Of a stretch of DNA of 64,000 nucleotides, positions 12,379 through 23,005 are shown piece after piece. Numbering within the stretch: the first letter of the stretch is position 1; each line of letters begins with the position of its first letter. The DNA is taken from assembly GCA_003049465.1 (NCBI GenBank), contig PYSS01000138.1, positions 1-64,000 of the forward strand, written 5' to 3'. The DNA comes from Magnaporthiopsis rhizophila (Eukaryota > Ascomycota > Sordariomycetes > Magnaporthales > Magnaporthaceae). The position numbers and the translations under genes were made by a program. The notes beneath the pieces were generated by a model. That model was not told the DNA's origin, made no database searches, and worked only from the letters and a program-made list of their open reading frames with translations.

Positions 12379-13937
12379 TCAGTCCTTGACCCTGGGGGCC
12401 GCGGAAATGTCGTCCAGCGAGTCTTTGACCAGGAAGCTACGAGCCACGGGATCAACGGCTATCAGTATACACCACAAAGCAGAAAAAAAAAAAAAAACAA
12501 TCCACAGAATACAACTACAAAAAGTACTCACTTGTACCACAACACCGTCGGCCCAATGGTCCCCAGGTGCCAAAGGCTGTGGGCGTCAAGGGCCCCCCAC
12601 AGGGGCGGAAAGTCGAACAGCTCGAGGCTCATGGCCATGGTGATCCAGGCGACGGCCAGGCCCGGGTACGTGGCCCAGGCGCGGCGCTCGCGGCGGTAGC
12701 GGGTCCACGAGAACCAGCTCCAGAGCAGGTTCTGGACGGTGCCCACGGCCACGTTGGCCGCCATGTTGTACGAGTAGTCCCAGCGGACCAGCTTGAGGTA
12801 AGCGACATGGCACGCGTACGCCGTCAGGCACACGGCCGTCCAGAGCCGCAGCAGGCCCGGCGAGGACCCCGACCCCGACCCCGACCCCCCGCCGCCGCCG
12901 CGGGACCCGGAGTCCGGGGTGGAGGGAACCGAGTTGGCCTCGCTGGAGCGGCGGCGGCGGTCGAGGCGGAAGATGCGGACGACGGCCAGGAAGAGGCCGT
13001 ACAGGACCGAGGCCCCCGCGGCGAAGTAGTCGAGCTGCTCCGTGGCGCGCGAGTCGCGCGTGTGGAAGATGATGCTGAAGATCCAGGCCGACGACCCCGC
13101 CAGCGCGAAGCCGACGTAGAAGCGGCGGAGCGAGTACGAGGCCGGCACGCGCCGGCGGAGCTGGCGCAGGCCCGAGACGTGGGCCCACAGGTTCCCCGCC
13201 GAGAAGACGACCGAGAGCGGCTCCTGCGCGCCCAGGAAGCGCTGGAACGGCCACTTGCCATGGAACTGCACCACGGCGTGGCCCGCCTCCACGCGCGACG
13301 CCGTGATGATGTGCTGGCACGTGTAGTCGCACTCGTCCGGGCAGGTCCACCGGAGGAGCCGGTGGATGAGTGCTGTAATGATTTTTTTTTCCCCTGGCTG
13401 TCAGCGAGTAGGTCCTCCCATCGAGCAGTGCGGCCAGCCGACTCTGGACACATCTCTTTGTCCTGTGTGTTCTGCCAGCCTGCTCGCCTGCACAAGTGAC
13501 TCTACGTATCCTCGCAGCAAGCGCTCTCACGTCTGACCTGGCCGTCGGGGGGCGGAACATGGGTGGCGGCTCTGGCGGCGGAAGAAAGGATCGGGCGGTG
13601 GAGGCTCACGGATGTTGTTTTTGTGCTCAAGCGTCCCGGGATGGCAGTTTTCCTGCTTGCACAGCTAGATATGCACAGAAACATGTCTGGTCAGCGACGT
13701 CTGGCTTCCTCGTCTGGCCGGCCGGGCCAAGCGGATGCGGCCAAGGAAGGGGAGGACAGGGTGGGTGTCACAAATACGACACTTTGCAAGAAACAAGATC
13801 GCACAAACCTCGACACAGTCCTGGAATTCTGGAAGTCGGTCGCCGACCGAGGCGTCGACGGTGCCGCCGAGGAGGAGACAGGCCGCGACGAGGAGGAGCA
13901 GCAGGCGGGCAACGGGCGATCGGACCGGCGTCGCCAT
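12379..13937 (-). CDS. per1: GPI-anchor remodelling protein of the Per1/PGAP3 family
   Basis: Spliced model: exons 13937-13809, 13664-13610, 13372-12532 and 12436-12379 (360 aa). Seen: a signal peptide at residues 1-29 (VARLLLLLVAACLLLGG), then SVGDRLPEFQDCVE joined to LCKQENC. After the next junction comes a cysteine cluster, LLRWTCPDECDYTCQHIIT, then VVQFHGKWPFQRFLGAQEP, several hydrophobic segments, FHTRD, and HSLWHLGTIGP near the end. The last junction gives WYNFLVKDSLDD. These are hallmark Per1 motifs, and the FHTRD and HSLWH histidines and aspartate fit the CREST hydrolase superfamily. Known: Per1 is an ER membrane phospholipase A2 that removes the sn-2 acyl chain from GPI anchors before lipid remodelling. 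Odd: a Gly/Ser-rich loop (GGGGGSGSGSGSS) sits between membrane segments. The 55-nt exon 2 is easily missed. The acceptor before exon 4 (CGTAG) was chosen because the nearer GATAG puts a stop in frame. Confidence 0.93.
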
Positions 13938-15339
13938 GCCGCCCTGGCCAGCAACCCACATTGTCGCTTGTCCCTCACTCGGCGTAGGCTTCTCTTGACT
14001 TGTTCTTGGCTGCTGCTGCTTGGTGTTGTCGTCTCTCACTCATCACAGCGGGTTCGGGGTGGGCCATGCAATGTGGCTGACAGGCAACGACTGCCGACAC
14101 GGCACCTTACATATACTTCCGGTTCGTTGGGGCCAGCAAGCTTCACCTGACGGGAAAAGGGGAAGAGGGCCGAGGCGGGGAGCTGATCTCCATCCATGTC
14201 AATTCTAGGCTAGCCTATTGGTTCACCTGCCGCACTAATCCGGGGCTTCGGCTCCACATAGCGCCGCACCTTGCCAAGTATCTCTCTCAGCTCATTTACG
14301 CTTCGACATGTGGTGCACTAGTATGGCGAGTGGTTAGAGCCTTCACTGCATCGTAACAACGTCTCAAATTCGTGCTGAAGAGCTAACATATGAATGACGG
14401 CGAGAAGTAGAAACCAGATCCGATCGTTTCGTCATAACTTTTGAAAAAAGAGCAAGAGAAGAAAGAAGAAAAAGCAGGACTGCAAGGGCTGATTCCTTGC
14501 TGTGAGCGTCCTGGGAGAATTAAAAATCGTGCGAATCAATGGGTTAAGAAAATGGTAAAAACGAAGGCAAAGAATAGGAAATGAATAAAGGTCAAACCAC
14601 CGAATAAAAATGCGTAGACACAAGAACAGAAACCGTAGTGATGAGCAGTAACAAGAAATAGGTCATAATCATAATCATATCATGAACTCTTCGCCTTCCA
14701 GGGTCCATCGTCACCAAGACGGGCACCCCAGAAACCTTGTACGTAGTTGAAAGAAAACATGGCGAGGATCAATCGACTTGAAGCCTCTCCATAAGAAAGT
14801 ATGCAAAGGAACAGAGTCTGCCAAATGGTCCAGAAGTACTGTACTATGAGACACACAAGACACAAGTGTCCTTGTCAACATGATCGGACGCAGCAAAGTG
14901 AGGCAGATACGAGCAAAAGACGAAACGTTGACAGAGATGAGAATCCGGCGATAACAGCCAGGATATGCGACAAAGTAAAGATGCGAACTAGGAAAATAAC
15001 AAGAAAATGCCCTGAAGTCGACGACCGGAGACTCGTTGCGAAAACAAGCGGACCGTAGCCGTAAACCTCGCTCGGGCAACATGATTCGGAATGTTGCCTG
15101 ATGGGGCGAATATTAGTCGATTAGGGGGCTGAGTGATATCTTCAACCTCATCAACCGGCGTACATGCTGCGTCGTCCCGAAGGCTGCCATCGCCATCGGA
15201 AGCGGTATCTTGTCGTTCATTGGCTGTCGTAAAAAAACAAAAGAAAATATGGTATCCGTGAGGAATTTGAATGAGTGGGTAGGGTGTCCAAGGGTAGGGC
15301 GATCACGTTGCAGATCAGAAAGGTGATCCCCGATCCGCA
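13938..15339. other. Intergenic: Per1 promoter and 3' flank of the 747-aa gene
   Basis: No frame with convincing protein composition. A pol III A-box-like stretch lies at about 14320-14340, but the matching B box is too degenerate to call a tRNA. The interval from 14400 to 15100 is relatively A-rich. Confidence 0.5.
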
Positions 15340-17583
15340 TCAGTTGAGATCCCGGTTCCGAAGCTCCTTCAGCCGGTCGTCAATGTATGCCAGCCGCCGT
15401 GCCAAGTGGTCGCGCCCGGGAGCGCGGCCTTCAATGGAGGCGGCCGAAGGCGCGCGAGCGCGTGAACGGCCAGCTCCGGCAGCGCCTTGTGCCGAGGTAA
15501 AAGACGAGGGTTGCTCCATCCGAGGCTGGGACGTATGGATGGTGGAGTATGACCTGTTGCGCGAGCCACTCAAAAACACATCGCCATCATTCCGGGCTTC
15601 TGAGGTCGTCGGTTGGAACAAGCGATTTGGGAAGCTGAAGGACGTTCTAGACATGGAGAATGGTGACCCCAGTCGGGGTGGTGGGTTTTCGGGTGGCGCC
15701 AGTTGTGTTCTGTTGGGAGGAGTGGTGGGAAGTGATAGGCCCTGACTTTGTGGCTGGTGACCCCGGTCGGCGAGAGATGATCCGAGCGAACCTGTGGTCC
15801 GGGGGAAGGAAAAGTCAAAGGGCGAGCTTGTGCTTGGTGCCGCCTGCCGAAAGGTGGCGGCCACGTCTGCGGCACTGGACACGTGGTTACCCGATGATGA
15901 CGATGACGAAATGGCCGCATTGGACGGGTCGGTCCAAAAGTCACTCCCAAGACTGGGTCGTTTGCGGCGCATTTCGTACTGCGACGCCCTGCCACCAGCC
16001 AAGGCTGTACTGCGCCTCTTATGCATGCCTACACGGCTGCTGAGCCGCGCGGGAGACTGTAGCGTAGCGCGCCGCTGACCCGCGACGCTGTGCGGGGCCT
16101 GGCGCGTTGCTTGCATGATGCTACCTCCAGATAAACCCAAAGCTGCAGCCAGCGAAGCAGTCGAGCTTGGTCCGTAGCTGTTGGCGGCGACAAACGGCGA
16201 GCCGAGCCTCCGCGGCTGGTCAAATGATAGTGATGGCTGTCGGGGCGCCCACTGGGCCCGGCTGCTCGGCCGAGGAGGCACCTGATTGGGAGTTTCTATG
16301 GGCCTTCTGGGAGTCTCCATGGCTGTTGTTGGCTCCGCGCCTGCTGGCTTGGGGGTGGCAACATCCGAGCTGGCCAGCTTCGCAAGGGGGCCGTTCGGCT
16401 GCATAGAGTCTGCTGTGCTCAGGGCTAGCGACATGGCAATATCATTGGTGGCAAAGGCCGACCCAGAGGGTTGTTGTGCGGGCGTCGGCCGGTGATTCCA
16501 GTGACGCGTGGCTGCGTGCACGAAGGGTGTGGGGCTTCTTGACATGTACCGGAGGCCTAGGCCTCCTCCAGGGGCGGCTGCCCTCAGCTTGCAGAGCTCG
16601 CGGAGGTGCGTCCTAGTGGCGGCGCACGTGTGTGGCCATTCGATGAAGGCGCCGGCCGCGTTGGCGATCGGTGTTGAGCTTCCGCTCTTCAGTGAATTGA
16701 CAGGATCCTTCCCCTTGGAGGCCTTGGAGCCCTTCCAACTCCTTTTGGCTTCACGGGCGACTCTGAGGCATACGCCATGCGGCGGGATGCAGCTCTTTCC
16801 CGTGCGAAACGGGGTCACCCTCGGATCCTGGAGGTACATCATGTACGTTGTCCACAGGTGCGAGCTCATGGGCTTGGTCCACGGCGCCCTCCGACTCCTG
16901 GCGCGCTTGCGCCCGCTCGCCGCGTCCAACGACTCATCATGTTGCATTGATTGTTTGGCGAGCTCCGGTTCAGGGCTGAAGTCAGAGAAATGTGAGAGGC
17001 GGCTGAAAAGAGAGGCGCTCGTGTGGGTCGAGCGGGATGTTGACGGCCTGCTCAGCGAGAAGTCCGGATCGGGGCTAGATTCGCCATCGGTGGAGCTGCT
17101 GAAGGACGAGCCCGTGGACCAGTTGGGGTACCTTGTGGGGGACAGAGATGGCGCGACGCCGGGCGCGGGCGTCTTGGGGATTGAAAACTGGCGGCCTCGC
17201 AGCTTCAGCGACAAGTCATGCTCCATGCCACCGTCGTCCTCGTGCGGGAAGAGGCCGTGGCGGTTGATGTCAACAAACGAACACGCCATGTCCATATCAT
17301 CGTCTGGCGCGATTTCGGGCTCCTCGATGCTCGGGATCGGTATATCGGCGGCGGCGACCGACGCGAGGAAGTGCTGGGTGGGTGCCGACAGCGGGTTCTG
17401 GGCCGAGACGGCTCGACGCTTGAGCTTGAAGCGCGGGCGCGGTGGTGACGGAGCCCTCGAATGAGAGCCGTCGTCCCTGGCCATGGGCTCGGGAGTCCTA
17501 GGCGTCCCGCAGCGGGCCACGCGCAACGGCGCCATGGGCGCGAGCGATGGCGGCGGGACGGGGAGAGGCGAGGAGGCCATCAT
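15340..17583 (-). CDS. Uncharacterised conserved-looking fungal protein, 747 aa
   Basis: Single exon, ATG at 17583 with a second ATG directly after it, stop at 15340-15342. Seen: an N-terminal Pro/Ser-rich stretch with basic RFKLKRR, an acidic DDDMDMACSF segment, and a long Ser-rich region. Next comes a structured-looking block near residues 225-340 containing APWTKPMSSHLWTTYMMYLQ, IPPHGVCLRVAREAKRSWKG and WPHTCAATRTHLRELCKLRA. The rest is disordered Ser/Pro/Gln-rich sequence, closing with a short charged helix (AYIDDRLKELRNRDLN). The block rich in Trp, Arg and Lys looks like a conserved domain, while the flanks look like tails of a regulatory protein. I do not recognise the family and assign no function. 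A nuclear or signalling scaffold would fit, but this is only inference from composition. Confidence 0.8.
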   Translation of the reverse strand: MMASSPLPVPPPSLAPMAPLRVARCGTPRTPEPMARDDGSHSRAPSPPRPRFKLKRRAVSAQNPLSAPTQHFLASVAAADIPIPSIEEPEIAPDDDMDMACSFVDINRHGLFPHEDDGGMEHDLSLKLRGRQFSIPKTPAPGVAPSLSPTRYPNWSTGSSFSSSTDGESSPDPDFSLSRPSTSRSTHTSASLFSRLSHFSDFSPEPELAKQSMQHDESLDAASGRKRARSRRAPWTKPMSSHLWTTYMMYLQDPRVTPFRTGKSCIPPHGVCLRVAREAKRSWKGSKASKGKDPVNSLKSGSSTPIANAAGAFIEWPHTCAATRTHLRELCKLRAAAPGGGLGLRYMSRSPTPFVHAATRHWNHRPTPAQQPSGSAFATNDIAMSLALSTADSMQPNGPLAKLASSDVATPKPAGAEPTTAMETPRRPIETPNQVPPRPSSRAQWAPRQPSLSFDQPRRLGSPFVAANSYGPSSTASLAAALGLSGGSIMQATRQAPHSVAGQRRATLQSPARLSSRVGMHKRRSTALAGGRASQYEMRRKRPSLGSDFWTDPSNAAISSSSSSGNHVSSAADVAATFRQAAPSTSSPFDFSFPRTTGSLGSSLADRGHQPQSQGLSLPTTPPNRTQLAPPENPPPRLGSPFSMSRTSFSFPNRLFQPTTSEARNDGDVFLSGSRNRSYSTIHTSQPRMEQPSSFTSAQGAAGAGRSRARAPSAASIEGRAPGRDHLARRLAYIDDRLKELRNRDLN

Positions 17584-20500
17584 TGTTTAGATCCTGCCGG
17601 CTGGAATGCGAACGTGGAGGTGGACGCGTCTTCATGTAGGGATTGCGCGGCAAGAATGAGCTTTGTTTGGGTGTATGTGATGTAGAAGAGACACGCGACA
17701 GACGCAAAGCAAGACACTCTCCTCAGTCGGCCGAAGTTGCTTTTTTTTTTTTCGCAAGGGAGGATCTCGGAGGGACGAGGGTGGTTGATAAACAAAGGCG
17801 ATCCCCGGCAGGCGATCCGTGGCTAGTGTTGCAGTATAGCGCCTGGGCCAGCGCGGGAATGGCGACACAGTGGGCAAATTGGATGGCTGGTGTCGCGCTG
17901 TAGGTTTCCGGGCGGTCGGTCTTCTAGGCAAGGGCCAAAGGACAACCTAAGCGACGCCACAGCCCGTGGGTGCTCAGACAAACAACGCACGAGGCAGAAG
18001 AATGGGCGCGCGATCGTCTTGTCCCAAAAAGCCAAAGAAGAAAAAGGGGCGGAGAAGACCGCGATGGGTCCCCGTGGGTGGCGGCAGGTGCACGGCGTGC
18101 GAGGTATGTAAGATGTTTAACGGCTTGCCTGGGTGCCCCTTGGTGTGCACGTAATATTATCGGACGGCCACCCCTGCCCGAAAGCGGATGCCATGCGATG
18201 CGATAGGAAGTCAAGGAGAGATGCCAGGAGCGGATGTGGAGAGCATCTGGAGAACGAGCGACTGCATCAAAACGGGTCGGCAGAGAAAAAAAAAGAGATG
18301 ATGAACGAAAAGGGAGGGCAAGGAAACAAAAGAGAATAGTGAAGCAGAGATGCCGTCCTCTCGCTCGCGGGGGTGGGTGTGGTTGGTGTAGGTGGTCGCC
18401 CACAAGGAGAAGCGCGAAATCTCCAGCAGAGGGGGAGGAGGAGAGGAAGCGCTAGCAGGCGACAAGGATGGAGGCGACGAGACCTCGAGAAGGATGGAAG
18501 CCGAAAGGCCACTGCTAGATTGCGGTGCTGGTCACACAGCGGACTGGTGGACATCTGCGGGTCGCAGAGACCCTTGCTGAGGCCCCCGGACGCTGGAATT
18601 GGGCCTTGGAGGAGACCGCACTGTGGGTCCCACTTCTGGCGCGCTGGTCCTCGACCATCACTGGGGCTGATGGTAGGCGCAGCCAGTTTAAACCATGCGG
18701 TATAAAAACCATTTTGTATTTGGAACGAAGCTGGTAGGTACCTACCTACCTCTGCTCCTTGGGTGTCTCGAATGTGATGGGTCGGGTCGAGCCATTGGCT
18801 TTAGGACATCCTGTTAAGGCATTGTGTTTCTGCAGGGCGGGCAGCGACGTGCTTGAACTACCGGATCGTCGTCTCGGTTTTTCTTTCCGCCGTCACAGCG
18901 TTGTATTCCCGTTGCGAGCCCCAGAGCACCACGACCAGGGCAGGAATTGGCGACAGGGAGGATGCCTCGACCTATTAGACGCCGTGCATCGATCCATGCC
19001 ATGCGGCCAAAGCAGACATAGTCCAGGCTTGGGAGCAACGATCAAGACCCAACCCTACTGCGGACCACTAGGCTTTCATGCATCTACCTAGATGCTAATA
19101 TCTCCATGCAAGCCTCAACGCTCCTCTAAAGGACATAGATTGGCAAGCAGTGCAGCAACGGAGCAGCGAGAACAACACGAGAGTGGGCAGAGAGGTGCAG
19201 CGACTTATCTCCCTATTGGCCAGCAAGCCGTCCAGAAGAAAAAGATGTGAGTGGAGAGCTGTGCAGAAGCTAGACGATTGCAACGGCCCCCCGTCATCCG
19301 GTCCAGTCCAATCGAGGCTGTGATTTGCTTAGCTCCCAGAAAGCTCAAGAAATGGCCGAGAGCTTGGGCTCCGCTGCTGGTGGTTGCGGGCGGGCGGGAG
19401 CACGGCCAACTCACCGACCATTTTCTTCTTAGAGTCCATCCTGCAAACTTGCTTGCACGCTGCTTCGCTGCCTGTCCGTCTCTTCCATCCGAGGCATGAG
19501 GACCGCGCCATCCAGAAGAGAAAGGGGGTTCTGCTGTCACGGCAACCGATGCATGCACGTTCTGGGTGCCAATGGCTGGCTGGCTCGGCCTTCCTACTTC
19601 CACCATGCCCACGACAGGCCATCAGGAGATGCGAGAGAGGCATTGGCGCTGCAGCTTCAAACTGCGTATTGCATAGGATAAGTGGGCTTGTAAGAAACCA
19701 CACCCCGGATGGGCCAGACTCATTCCCCTCCACTGGTTTTCGCCAGGAGATAGCTCAAAGGAAACGCAGATGAAGGCGCGCCAGTGAGCTTGCGTTTTCT
19801 ATAGATCCCCTCTCCGTTGGCCCACTCGGCTTTTCGCCCCCTAGCTCTGCCCAGTCGGCGTTTTTTTTTTTTTCTTTCTCTCCTCTGGTAATCTGCTCGA
19901 TACAACCCTTCACTCAGAACAGGCAAAGCGTCGTCGGCATGCACGAACACACATCCCTGGAAGGATGCTCGGCCGCCTCATGACTTCGAGAGGCTGGCAT
20001 GCCGTCCTGTCGTCGGTTCTACCTAACTACCTAACCTACCTGTGCTGTGCATATGATTGGGGGACGTGTGCATACTGCCCGACGACGGCGGGCGCACGAT
20101 GGCTTCCAGCCCTGAGCGTCAATTGCTGAACGAGGTTGGTTGCTGGTGTGATGGCCTATAGAGATGGCCCGCGGCTCGGAGCCGGACCACAAACGAGGCC
20201 CAGGCCCGCCGCCATTTTTCTAGGCGCCATCTGTGTGAGCTGTCTGTGGGCTTCCATGTGTAGCCCATCCCATCTCCTTGGTCTCTCACTTGAGCAGAGC
20301 CGCCGGCCGTTTTCACGACCAGGCGTTTTTTTTTTCTTTTTCTTTTTTTCTTTTTTTCTTTTTTCCATTCCAATTCCTCCTCAACACTTTCGTTTCCGAC
20401 ATGGGTAAATTCAATTGAATTTCCGAGAGCGCCTCTTTCTGCCCGCCGTCTTCTCTCTTCCCGTGCCGTCGATCTGCCCAGTCATTGGACGTTCGTCGTC

Positions 20501-23005
20501 AGAAGCGGGGGCCGATGTTAAAAGCGGGACGCGTTTTTTCGCGTCTCTCCCGCACCTGACCTTGACGCGACTCTGCAGCTTTCCTTGTGATGTGACGCAA
20601 CTCTGGGTGGGAGGTGGGATCCGCACCAATGGGCTCCACTTTTGTCTTTTGCGACCAGTTTGCGCCCACACTATTCACTGTGTCGTAACGCTAGCCTCAA
20701 TTGAATCAATGTCACTTCTCACATTCGCACTTCCATGGCCGCACTGGAAGGACCAGCAGCTCTGCATCTTCCGGGACAAGGCCACGACGAGGACAGGACA
20801 GGACAGGACGGCCGCCCGCCTGAACTTGCAGTAGCTTCGCCGCCGCAAAATTCGGGCTCACCCACAGCTCCACGCTGGCATCGTCTCTTTGGGGCCACGA
20901 TATTGACAGCAGCCTACCCCCAAAATCCCCGCCGAACATGACCCGCCCCGGAGCCCAATCGCCTCACAGCCAGTTGTGGACTAGCAACCCCCACCTACAG
21001 AGAGACCCGACGCCCCTCCCTTGCGTGGCCTGAGCTGATCGTCCAAACTTATGTAGATTTCGCTATGCCGTGCAGGGGTCGAGCTCCCCGATAGCGAATC
21101 GGCGTGCCCATTGGCCTTGGCATAACACATTATTCTCGTTGCATTATTGCTGTCGCATTATCACTGTCGCATCACCCTACTGGACTCTCGTCGGCCCCTA
21201 CCCGCGGTTCGCCTCTGTCTACAGTTACCACCTAGGACGGCGGGACACGATAGGTCCGATGATTTCCATACACTGCAAGCAGTAAAAACTTGGAAGCCCT
21301 CCATCAAAATACCCACGTCCCTCGGTGTGCAACCCTCTTGGTCCTCCTTTTTTTTCCGCCGCTACGGCCAAGGTTAGAACGGTTTGTTTCCAAGAAGGGC
21401 GGGCGGACACAAGCGAAGCTGGAAAGAAACGGTCATGGCCCATGGGAATCGCGCTTGCCCCCACATGCCATGGTTTTGTTTACTTCTGGCTCGAGGGACG
21501 TGCGTACTGTACCTGGGGGGAGGGGACGCACCCTGGGTGTTGGGCGGTGGGTGTTTGTCTGAGCACCACCGCGACAAGGGGTTGGAAAGGCGGTCTAACG
21601 GTGGCCAAAGAATGGAACAGCGAAAGTGAACAGAAACAAGACGAAAAGCTCCCTTTTCTCCTGTTCCTGGATTTCGCCCCTTTTTTTGTCGGCGCGAGCC
21701 GTGTTTGCCAGGGTCGCCAGAACGCCACCACCCTTTTCTCGATCCAATGCTACCTATATCACCGCCCATCCTATATGCCCCGAGAGGAACCCTTTTTTCG
21801 CGTCTGGACCATGATCAAATCCGGTTTTATTTTTATCCGTGGGTCGTGAACCCCCCCGCCCCCTTTTGGCTACCTATGCCCATGAGAGGTATCAAAGCAC
21901 GTAAAAGGTGGATAAGGGGGTAGCAGGTGGAAGGATCATATCGTAGGAGCAACTGCGAGACCAAAGGCCGGCCTTTGCACAGCGTTGGGATATGCTGTCA
22001 CGCCAACCAAAATAAATAAATAAATAAATAAAAAACACAGATCTCCGTCCTGTAAAAGTCCGCAGTGCGCCACGGTCCGTGTCTGTTTTTGGTCAACGTG
22101 CCTAATAGTCGTGACGGAAAGGGATGGACAGATAAAACGACCGTGATGTGAATGAGACCGTGTCGAGAGGATATCACGCGTGTGGTAGTCTGAACAAATT
22201 TCACTCGGTCGCTACCTAGTACGCAAGCATCTACACCCTACTTGCTTGCCCGCGCAATATTCACCGAAAAAGCCCCCATTACCGGGAACCATAGGCACGG
22301 AGAGCGTAGCCGACCATGAAGAGGACAGCGCAGAAGGGGTGGATGGAGGCCACTACAAGGCATTCTGATCGTGGCCCCCGATCCGGGAAATTGGCACCTG
22401 TCCCATGCCTTGAATAGCAGCAGCAGCAGCAGCAGCTCCTGCCGACACCCCTGCCAGCGGGCAAGAGGGGACGGGAAACACAGGCACGGCGCGGCTGCGG
22501 TGCGACCAAAGGAAGTGCCGCAGGTTGGGCTCACATACGACGGGGAGCACACGGCAAGGCAGACGTGGGCAGCCAGGTGTACCATGGTTTTTGCGGCCGA
22601 TATGCTAGCGTCAAAATCAGTTTGACGAGGTGCTTTTTTTTTCTTCTTCTTTTTCGCTGAGTATTTCTACTGAAAGCAGACGAGGGACGATTTGGTCGCT
22701 TCCAGATGCATCCCCCGTAGGACTTTAGTGAACCTTTCTGGCACTTGCACCTGCTTCTAACTTTGGCATATTGACTTCAATGCCGACTTCGGGTTCATAT
22801 ACACGAATACACAGGGAAAAAAATACGACAAAAGATTAATGCGCTATCAAACGAGCCATCTTTCGGTGGTTGCTCAAACATTCAATAGTTCAAAAACAAC
22901 ACACGCACCCTGCTTCCCTCCCCTGAGCCGTACCCGTCCCAAAATCCACCATCAAAGACACAACGGTGCCACGCGTATGGGGAGGACCCTCATCGCGCCA
23001 GGTCT
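17584..23005. other. 5.4-kb stretch without a convincing gene
   Basis: Many short frames, none with an ATG start and convincing composition. Seen: T tracts at 17741, 19860 and 20327-20363, a TAGGTACCTACCTACC element at 18733-18750, ACCTAACTACCTAACCTACC near 20020-20040, a CAG-type triplet run at about 22407-22436 and an AATA run at 22013-22030. The left end should carry the promoter of the 747-aa gene and the right end the 3' flank of the nucleoporin gene. Confidence 0.5.

Noticed and set aside
12567..13499. 310-codon plus-strand frame antisense to Per1
   Set aside because: GC-rich shadow frame. The opposite strand has the conserved Per1 motifs and splice sites; this frame has only Arg/Ala/Gly-rich composition.
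14319..14385. tRNA-like stretch (TGGCGAGTGGTTAGAG resembles a pol III A box)
   Set aside because: The candidate B box (GTCTCAAATTC) is degenerate and I could not fold a proper acceptor or anticodon stem; at best a relic.
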